Origin: Yeguia hominis
GTDB lineage: Bacteria; Bacillota; Clostridia; Oscillospirales; Acutalibacteraceae
NCBI RefSeq assembly: GCF_014384705.1
Contig: NZ_JACRSN010000002.1
Location: 62,001 to 126,000, forward strand
Direction of reading: 5' to 3'
DNA length: 64,000 bases
Under the pieces are notes generated by a model that saw nothing but the letters and a program-made list of their open reading frames with translations, was not told the DNA's origin and did no database searches. The position numbers and the translations under genes were made by a program. Numbering within the stretch: position 1 is the stretch's first letter; every line of letters starts with the position of its first letter. Of the stretch, positions 58,660 to 64,000 are shown in pieces.

Positions 58660-59535
58660 GTGGAGGAACCAAAACGCCGCTTCGGCGACCGGCGGGATGG
58701 CCGGCGGATTCGCGGGCTTGACCCGATGCATATTTTTATGCCGTATCTGCTGCCAAACCGGGCGGACTGCGAGGCGTTTATCAGCGAACAGATTGATCTG
58801 ACAGAAATGATGCGGTATCTGGAGGAAAAGAACGCGGCGAATCCGGATGAGAAATATACATTTTTCCATGTGATTGCGGCAGCCATGGTGCGTACGCTTG
58901 CGCTGCGGCCCCGGATGAACCGGTTTATTGCAGGTCGCCGGATCTATGAGCGCGACCGGATCAGCGTCGCCTTTGTTGCCAAAAAGAAATTCAGCGACGA
59001 CGGACACGAATCGCTGATTTTCCTGGATTTTGGAAAGGATGCCACGCTCGAAACGGTTCATAACCGAATCCTGGAAGAGGTTGGAGGCGCCCGGCGTGGA
59101 AAAGTCGACAATTCCACCAATTTTATGGGCATCCTCGGCAAGCTGCCGCGTTTTCTGCTGCGGTTTGTCATGTGGCTGTTGCGGACTCTGGACTTTTACG
59201 GCAAGGCGCCGTACTTCCTGATTAAGGAAGATCCGGATTTTGCCAGTGTGTTCATTTCCAATCTTGGCAGCATTAAGCTCAATGCTGCGTATCATCATCT
59301 GAACAACTGGGGCACCAATTCTGTGTTCGTGGTGATTGGAGAGCGGCACAAAGCGCCGGTCTATGATGAAACCGGACATGCGCAGATCCGGGATGTGCTG
59401 GATATCGGCATTACGCTTGACGAGCGGATTGCGGACGGATATTATTATGCGAAAACGATCAAATTATTAAAGCGCCTGCTGCAGGACCCAAGCCTGCTGG
59501 AAAGGCCGGTAGAGGAGTTGTCAGCAGATGAATAA
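58660..59535 (+). CDS. E2/CAT-fold acyltransferase-like protein without lipoyl domain
   Basis: 291 residues matching the catalytic domain of 2-oxoacid dehydrogenase E2 enzymes (FHVIAAAMVRTL, SVFISNLGSI, then the C-terminal active-site segment), but with no lipoyl or E1/E3-binding domain, so it is not part of a normal dehydrogenase complex. The canonical DHRxxDG, whose His is the catalytic base, reads DERIADG: His is Glu. A central hydrophobic stretch (LGKLPRFLLRFVMWLLRTL) may contact membrane or acyl chain. GTG 58660 is chosen with GAGGGGA upstream. It overlaps the acyl-CoA synthetase by eight bases. Function not established. Confidence 0.75.
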   Translation: MEEPKRRFGDRRDGRRIRGLDPMHIFMPYLLPNRADCEAFISEQIDLTEMMRYLEEKNAANPDEKYTFFHVIAAAMVRTLALRPRMNRFIAGRRIYERDRISVAFVAKKKFSDDGHESLIFLDFGKDATLETVHNRILEEVGGARRGKVDNSTNFMGILGKLPRFLLRFVMWLLRTLDFYGKAPYFLIKEDPDFASVFISNLGSIKLNAAYHHLNNWGTNSVFVVIGERHKAPVYDETGHAQIRDVLDIGITLDERIADGYYYAKTIKLLKRLLQDPSLLERPVEELSADE

Positions 59536-61243
59536 GCAAGCGCCATGGCTAAAGTATTATCACGGTGTCCCCCATACCATTGATTACCCGGATGTTTCCA
59601 TGTCGGCGCTGGTTGCGCGCGCAGCGGAGCAGTATCCCGACAATGCGGCGTATACCTTTATGGGGAGAACGACCAATTATACGCAGATGATGCAGGAAAT
59701 TCATGCGTGCGCCAAAGCGTTCCAGGCGATCGGTATCCGCCGCGGGGATCGCGTCACGATCTGCATGCCGAACCTTCCGCAGACCGTCGTGAGTTTTTAC
59801 GCGCTCAATCAGATCGGCGCGATTGCCAATATGATCCATCCGCTTTCCAGCGAAGGGGAAATTGCATTTTTCCTGCGGGAATCCGACAGTGTTGCCGCGG
59901 TGATCCTCGATCAATTCTACGATAAATTTGCGCCGCTTCTCGGAACAGGCCGGTTCCGGCAGATGGTGGTCGCGAACGTCGGCGATGCGCTTGGAACCAT
60001 CAAAAAGATCGGCTATCGGATCCTGCAGCGGAAGAATTCCGGTTCGGTTGTCTACAGCGACCGCGTCCTATCCTGGAAAAAATTTCTTTCCGGAGGCGGA
60101 AATGCATCCGGTGGCTGCGAAGAGCCGCTTCGCGGAAAAGATCCGGCCGCAATTCTCTACAGCGGCGGGACAACCGGGACGACCAAGGGAATTCTCCTCT
60201 CGAACCTCAATTTTAACGCACTTGCGCTGCAGACCGGCGCAATGGCGCACTGCCTGATTCCGGGCAATTCCATGCTGGCTGTCATGCCAATGTTCCACGG
60301 TTTTGGACTGGGCGTCTGCATCCATCTGATGCTGACCGGCGGATGCCGCTGTATTCTGGTTCCGCGCTTCAACGCGAAAAGCTACGCGGAGCTGCTGCGT
60401 ACCCAGAAACCGAACTACATTGCCGGTGTTCCGACGCTTTACGAGGCCATCCTGCATAATCCCGACATGGAAGGCGTCGATTTGAGCTGCCTGTTCGGCG
60501 TTTTTTCCGGCGGAGATTCGCTTTCCATTGAGCTGAAAAAGAATTTTGACCGTTTTCTGAAAGAGCACAATGCTTCTGTGCAGATCCGCGAAGGCTACGG
60601 CACGACAGAGTGCGTAACGGCAAGCTGTCTGACGCCGTACGATACGTCGCGGGTTGGCAGCATCGGACTGCCGTTCCCGGATACCTTCTATCAGATTGTA
60701 GAACCCGGTACAACCGAAGAGGTCCCGTTCGGTGAGGAAGGCGAAATTTGCATCAGCGGTCCATCGGTGATGATGGAATATATCAATCAGCCGAAAGAAA
60801 CGGCAGATACGCTGCGGATTCATGCGGACGGCAAACGCTGGCTGCACACCGGAGACCTCGGCGTCATCGATGAGGACGGATTTGTCTACTATAAGCAGCG
60901 GATCAAACGGATGATTATATCTTCCGGATATTCGATTTATCCTTCCCAGCTGGAGAGCATTATCGACGGATGCCCGCTTGTACAGGCGAGCTGTGTGATC
61001 GGGGTTCCGGATCCGTACAAGATGCAGAAGGTCAAGGCGTTCGTGATTTTGGAAAAGGGCATTTTGCCGACGGATGCAATTCGAGAAGAAATTTTGGCCT
61101 ATTGCCGGAAGAATATCGCAAAATATTCCATGCCGTATGAAATTGAGTTCCGGGAAGAATTTCCTAAAACGCGTGTCGGAAAAATTGCCTATACGGTTCT
61201 CGAGGCAGAAGAGGCAGACCGGCTGCGCCTGAAAGCAGAATAA
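59528..61243 (+). CDS. AMP-forming acyl-CoA synthetase/ligase
   Basis: 571 residues, ANL superfamily. The ATP motif is ILYSGGTTGTTKGILLSN (about residues 210-227), followed by GYGTTEC, TGDLGVIDEDG and the hinge region KQRIKRMIISSGYSIYP. The acyl-activating Lys is in KTRVGKIAYTV near the C-terminus. The resemblance is to medium/long-chain fatty acyl-CoA ligases. Translationally coupled to the E2-like protein, which could accept the activated acyl group. Confidence 0.9.
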   Translation: MNKQAPWLKYYHGVPHTIDYPDVSMSALVARAAEQYPDNAAYTFMGRTTNYTQMMQEIHACAKAFQAIGIRRGDRVTICMPNLPQTVVSFYALNQIGAIANMIHPLSSEGEIAFFLRESDSVAAVILDQFYDKFAPLLGTGRFRQMVVANVGDALGTIKKIGYRILQRKNSGSVVYSDRVLSWKKFLSGGGNASGGCEEPLRGKDPAAILYSGGTTGTTKGILLSNLNFNALALQTGAMAHCLIPGNSMLAVMPMFHGFGLGVCIHLMLTGGCRCILVPRFNAKSYAELLRTQKPNYIAGVPTLYEAILHNPDMEGVDLSCLFGVFSGGDSLSIELKKNFDRFLKEHNASVQIREGYGTTECVTASCLTPYDTSRVGSIGLPFPDTFYQIVEPGTTEEVPFGEEGEICISGPSVMMEYINQPKETADTLRIHADGKRWLHTGDLGVIDEDGFVYYKQRIKRMIISSGYSIYPSQLESIIDGCPLVQASCVIGVPDPYKMQKVKAFVILEKGILPTDAIREEILAYCRKNIAKYSMPYEIEFREEFPKTRVGKIAYTVLEAEEADRLRLKAE

Positions 61244-61347
61244 TCGCAACCTGCATCCCTTATGCGCTGTTTTCCGGGGCCCCGGCGGACAGCGTGTTTT
61301 GCTGTACTGAAATTTCAGCAAAGCCGCCGCATGCTGGCCGCCGGCAC

Positions 61348-61376
61348 TTTTCACAGATCTGCTTTTGTGATAGAAT
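61348..61376 (+). promoter_or_regulatory. Promoter of the Bce-type two-component genes
   Basis: TTTTCA (61348-61353), 17 bases, TAGAAT (61371-61376) with an extended TGA. The rest of the 61244-61560 gap holds a weak hairpin (TTTGCTG about 61298, CAGCAAA about 61316) that may end the ligase transcript. Confidence 0.6.
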
Positions 61377-61560
61377 GATGGTAAATTTCCGGCGGGGATT
61401 TTGTAAAAATGGCGTCTGCCGAATAGAGACCGCCGAATGAAACGGTTTGGCGGTTCACCCGAAAACGGAAGGAATTCGGTTGCCGGAAAATTCGCGTGAA
61501 ATCCGCAAGCCGGCGCCATTTCAAAAATACCAATCCGCAAGCAAAGAGAGGAACAGCAGG

Positions 61561-62235
61561 ATGTATCGGATTTTGATCGTGGAGGATGACCGCACCATTG
61601 CACAGCTGCTTGCCGAATATCTGCAGCGTTGGGGCTTTGACGCGGAATACGCAGAGGATTTTTCCGATGTGACCGGGACGTTTTTAACGTTCCAGCCGCA
61701 CCTTGTGCTGCTCGATATTTCTTTGCCGTTTTACGACGGATATTATTGGTGTGCTGAAATTCGGAAACGCTCCAAAGTTCCGGTTTTGTTCCTTTCTTCC
61801 CGTACGGAAAATATGGATATCGTGATGGCGATGAACATGGGCGGAGACGACTATATTGTCAAGCCGTTTTCCATGGAGGTCGTCGTGGCAAAAATTCATG
61901 CCCTGCTCCGGCGTGCATACAGCTACCAGGGGGAAACGACCGTCCTGACGGCGCAGGGTGCGGTGCTGGAGCTCGGCGCCGGTGTTTTGAACGTTGGCGG
62001 GGCGCAGATCGAACTGACGAAAAATGAGCTGAAAATTTTGCGGATACTGATGGAACATAAAAACAGTGTGGTGACACGGGAAGAGATTATGCAGAATCTC
62101 TGGGACAGTGAAAGTTTCGTTGACGACAACACGCTGACTGTCAACATCAACCGGCTGCGGAAGAAGCTCAGCAAAGCGGGCCTGCACGACTTTATCGCGA
62201 CCAAAAAGGGAGTGGGGTATTGGATCCATGATTAA
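61561..62235 (+). CDS. OmpR-family response regulator, BceR-like
   Basis: 224 residues. Receiver with Asp52 (LLDISLP), acid pocket EDD 8-10 and Lys in VKPFSMEV; C-terminal winged helix (ELTKNELKILRIL, then TVNINRLRKKL). The frame is open upstream to 61447, but GAGGAACAGCAGG and M-Y-R-I-L-I-V-E-D-D support ATG 61561. Likely target: the ABC operon starting at 63325. Overlaps the kinase gene by eight bases. Confidence 0.93.
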   Translation: MYRILIVEDDRTIAQLLAEYLQRWGFDAEYAEDFSDVTGTFLTFQPHLVLLDISLPFYDGYYWCAEIRKRSKVPVLFLSSRTENMDIVMAMNMGGDDYIVKPFSMEVVVAKIHALLRRAYSYQGETTVLTAQGAVLELGAGVLNVGGAQIELTKNELKILRILMEHKNSVVTREEIMQNLWDSESFVDDNTLTVNINRLRKKLSKAGLHDFIATKKGVGYWIHD

Positions 62236-63208
62236 AGAATACATCCGATATCGGCGGGCTGTTTTTTGTTTTTATCTGTTTGCGGCCGCGGCGGTATCGC
62301 TCATTTGTTTTGCTTATGCTGCCAAGGCGGAGCTGACCCTCTATCTTCTGGGGGTGCTGACCTATGGAATGCTGGTATTTGCGTTTGTGGATGGTATGCG
62401 GTTTCGCCGGAAATGCAGGCGCCTTACGGAAATTTGCCGCAGCCTTACGGAATACAGGCCGGAACTGCCGCAAGCGTCTAATCAGATCGAACAGCTTTAC
62501 GGCGCGATCGTCGAGCAGCTCTACCAGATGCTGCTCGAAAACACGAACGCACTCAAGCAGGTGCATTTTGAACAGCTGGAATATTATACCCGCTGGCTGC
62601 ATCAGATCAAAACGCCGATTGCGGCGATCCGGCTGCGCCTGCAGGGGGAAACGCACCGTGACCCGGTGCTGGAACAGGAACTGTTTAAAATGGAACAGTA
62701 TGTTGAAATGGCGCTGCAATATGCGAAAATGGGGGACTTTTCCAGCGATCTGGTGATCCGCGATTATCCGTTGCGGGACATCATCAACAGCTGTGTCAAA
62801 AAATATTCCGTGCTGTTTATTTACAAGAAGCTGGCGGTTTCCATCACGGATCCGGGTGTGGTGGTGTCGACCGACAGCAAATGGCTTGCCTTTATCATTG
62901 AGCAGCTGCTTTCCAATGCCGTTAAATATACCCCGCGCGGGACAATCCGGATTTTTGCAGCCGAAAACACCCTTACGGTTGCCGATGAGGGAATCGGCAT
63001 CCGTGCAGAGGATACGGCGCGAATATTTGAAAAGGGCTTTACAGGATACAACGGCCGGCAGGACCGCCGGGCAAGCGGCATCGGTCTCTATATGGCAAAA
63101 AAAGCTGCGGATCGGCTTTCCATCCGGATTTCTGCAGATTCCCAGGTCGGCAAAGGCACGCGGGTCACGCTTCGGTTTCCGGAGCGCAAGCAGGAATCCG
63201 ACCTGTAA
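62228..63208 (+). CDS. Sensor histidine kinase, BceS-like
   Basis: 326 residues. Two N-terminal helices (about 11-31 and 36-54) are joined by only a few residues, i.e. an intramembrane-sensing kinase with no extracellular domain. Phospho-acceptor His125 is in LHQIKTPIAAI. The ATPase domain has QLLSNAVKYTP, DEGIGI and GIGLYMAKKAA. Such kinases get their signal from the partner BceAB-type transporter. Confidence 0.93.
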   Translation: MIKEYIRYRRAVFCFYLFAAAAVSLICFAYAAKAELTLYLLGVLTYGMLVFAFVDGMRFRRKCRRLTEICRSLTEYRPELPQASNQIEQLYGAIVEQLYQMLLENTNALKQVHFEQLEYYTRWLHQIKTPIAAIRLRLQGETHRDPVLEQELFKMEQYVEMALQYAKMGDFSSDLVIRDYPLRDIINSCVKKYSVLFIYKKLAVSITDPGVVVSTDSKWLAFIIEQLLSNAVKYTPRGTIRIFAAENTLTVADEGIGIRAEDTARIFEKGFTGYNGRQDRRASGIGLYMAKKAADRLSIRISADSQVGKGTRVTLRFPERKQESDL

Positions 63209-63215
63209 ACGGCAA

Positions 63216-63253
63216 TCTTACAAAACTGTAAGACTAGGGCAGGAAAATGTAAG
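63216..63253 (+). promoter_or_regulatory. Probable BceR operator before the ABC genes
   Basis: TCTTACA-AAAC-TGTAAGA (63216-63233) is a perfect 7-bp inverted repeat with a 4-base spacer, matching the TNACA-N4-TGTAA pattern known for Bce regulators. A further TGTAAG half-site is at 63248-63253. TACAAT near 63288 is a plausible -10. Confidence 0.8.
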
Positions 63254-63324
63254 GAAAAGCGATGGCAGAGGTTCGGCGGATCCGGTACAATAAAGACATG
63301 CTCAGCAAAATGGAGGAATCTATC

Positions 63325-64000
63325 ATGGAATTATTACAGGTGCAGCATGTCAGAAAGGTGTATAATACCCGCCTGGGCGGGCAGCAGTGCACCGCGCTTT
63401 CCGATATCAGCTTTTCTGTCTCGGACCGGGAATACGTTGCCATTATGGGCGCGTCCGGTTCGGGAAAGACCACGCTGCTCAATATGATCGCGTCGCTGGA
63501 TAAACCGACTGCCGGAGAGATCTTTTTGGACGGCAGAAACTTTAAAACAATCAAAGACCGGGAATTCTCCGCGTTTCGGCGCGATAACCTCGGCTTTGTC
63601 TTTCAGGATTTCAACCTGTTGGATACCTTTACGCTCAAGGATAATATCCTGTTGCCGCTGGTGCTTTCGGGTACGAAGCTGGAGCAGATGGAAGCACGCC
63701 TGCGTCCCATTGCGGAACAGCTCGGCCTGACTGCGCTGCTGCAGAAATTCCCCTATGAGGTGTCCGGCGGAGAAAAGCAGCGCGCTGCAGTAGCGCGTGC
63801 GGTCATTACAAATCCGAAGCTTCTGCTTGCCGACGAACCGACCGGCGCGCTCGATTCCAAAAGCTCTACGAAGCTGCTTTCCATCTTTTCGGAGCTCAAT
63901 CATTCCGGGCAGACGATCCTGATGGTGACCCACAGCGCGATGGCGGCAAGCTATGCGTCCCGCGTGCTGTTTATCAAGGACGGAGAATTGTTCAGCCAGG
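63325..64000 (+). CDS. ABC transporter ATP-binding protein, BceA-like, cut by the window end
   Basis: 225 codons are present; the frame is open at base 64000. Walker A is GASGSGKTT (about residue 43), the signature is VSGGEKQR, and Walker B is LLLADEPTGALDS with the H-loop in VTHS. It has the residue pattern of peptide-antibiotic resistance transporters of the BceAB/MacB type. A large BceB-type permease is expected beyond the edge. ATG 63325 follows GGAGG by about nine bases. Confidence 0.93.
   Translation, partial: MELLQVQHVRKVYNTRLGGQQCTALSDISFSVSDREYVAIMGASGSGKTTLLNMIASLDKPTAGEIFLDGRNFKTIKDREFSAFRRDNLGFVFQDFNLLDTFTLKDNILLPLVLSGTKLEQMEARLRPIAEQLGLTALLQKFPYEVSGGEKQRAAVARAVITNPKLLLADEPTGALDSKSSTKLLSIFSELNHSGQTILMVTHSAMAASYASRVLFIKDGELFSQ

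Noticed and set aside
1..64000. tRNA, rRNA, T-box, CRISPR array, prophage or restriction/defence genes
   Set aside because: None of the expected signatures (T-box GGUGG core, repeats with spacers, phage structural genes, methylase motifs) was seen when reading the window; the only repeats found are IS ends, hairpins and one direct-repeat pair.

Overview
The window looks like chromosomal DNA of a moderately GC-rich, anaerobic Gram-positive bacterium of the class Clostridia, probably Oscillospiraceae/Acutalibacteraceae-like. The reasons are clostridial-type RpoB, RpoC and EF-G proteins, strong AGGAGG ribosome-binding sites, Firmicute riboswitches (SAM-I, FMN), YesM/YesN and Bce-type signalling modules, and MalFG-type sugar importers without a local ATPase. 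The family placement is inference from protein style, not a database match. I see no rRNA, tRNA, CRISPR or prophage.

Layout. 1-2.4 kb: 3' part of hom, lysC and a 61-codon small gene (aspartate-family amino acids). 2.5-5.5 kb: an SDR, a zinc polyol-type dehydrogenase and a HAD phosphatase. 5.9-18.6 kb: a divergent small membrane protein, then rpoB-rpoC-rpsL-rpsG-fusA-tuf, with consensus promoters before rpoB, inside the end of rpoC (for rpsL) and before tuf. 18.7-20.1 kb: an intact IS256-family element with 57-bp inverted repeats. 20.4-30.6 kb: a minus-strand fructoside operon (ribokinase, binding protein, two GH32 enzymes, two class II aldolases, a PfkB kinase, two permeases), divergent from a YesM/YesN-type two-component system at 31.0-34.3 kb that probably controls it. 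34.5-37.2 kb: a DUF47/PiT phosphate pair and an FMN-riboswitch-controlled flavin ECF transporter. 37.3-38.4 kb: a decayed IS481-like element between direct repeats. 38.4-40.4 kb: SAM-I riboswitch with metK-luxS. 40.4-48.3 kb: recD2-comF, mreB, a TetR regulator, a pyridoxal kinase, and cysK with a DNA glycosylase. 48.7-54.4 kb: minus-strand SDR with two VOC paralogs, then a second sugar ABC importer whose long leader carries two tandem terminators. 54.6-56.9 kb: tsaE-tsaB-rpiB-upp. 57.3-61.2 kb: a divergent zinc dehydrogenase, and an E2-fold acyltransferase-like protein paired with an acyl-CoA synthetase. 61.6-64 kb: a Bce-type two-component system, its probable operator and the start of its ABC transporter.

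The candidates I consider least conventional are: the 54.0-54.35 kb promoter-leader-double-terminator unit (attenuator or small RNA); the acyltransferase-like protein whose catalytic His position is Glu, coupled to an acyl-CoA ligase; the fructoside operon with duplicated kinases, aldolases and GH32 enzymes and a GH32 pair that looks gene-converted; and the scrambled transposase in which two insertions cancel in frame but destroy the TDNG motif.
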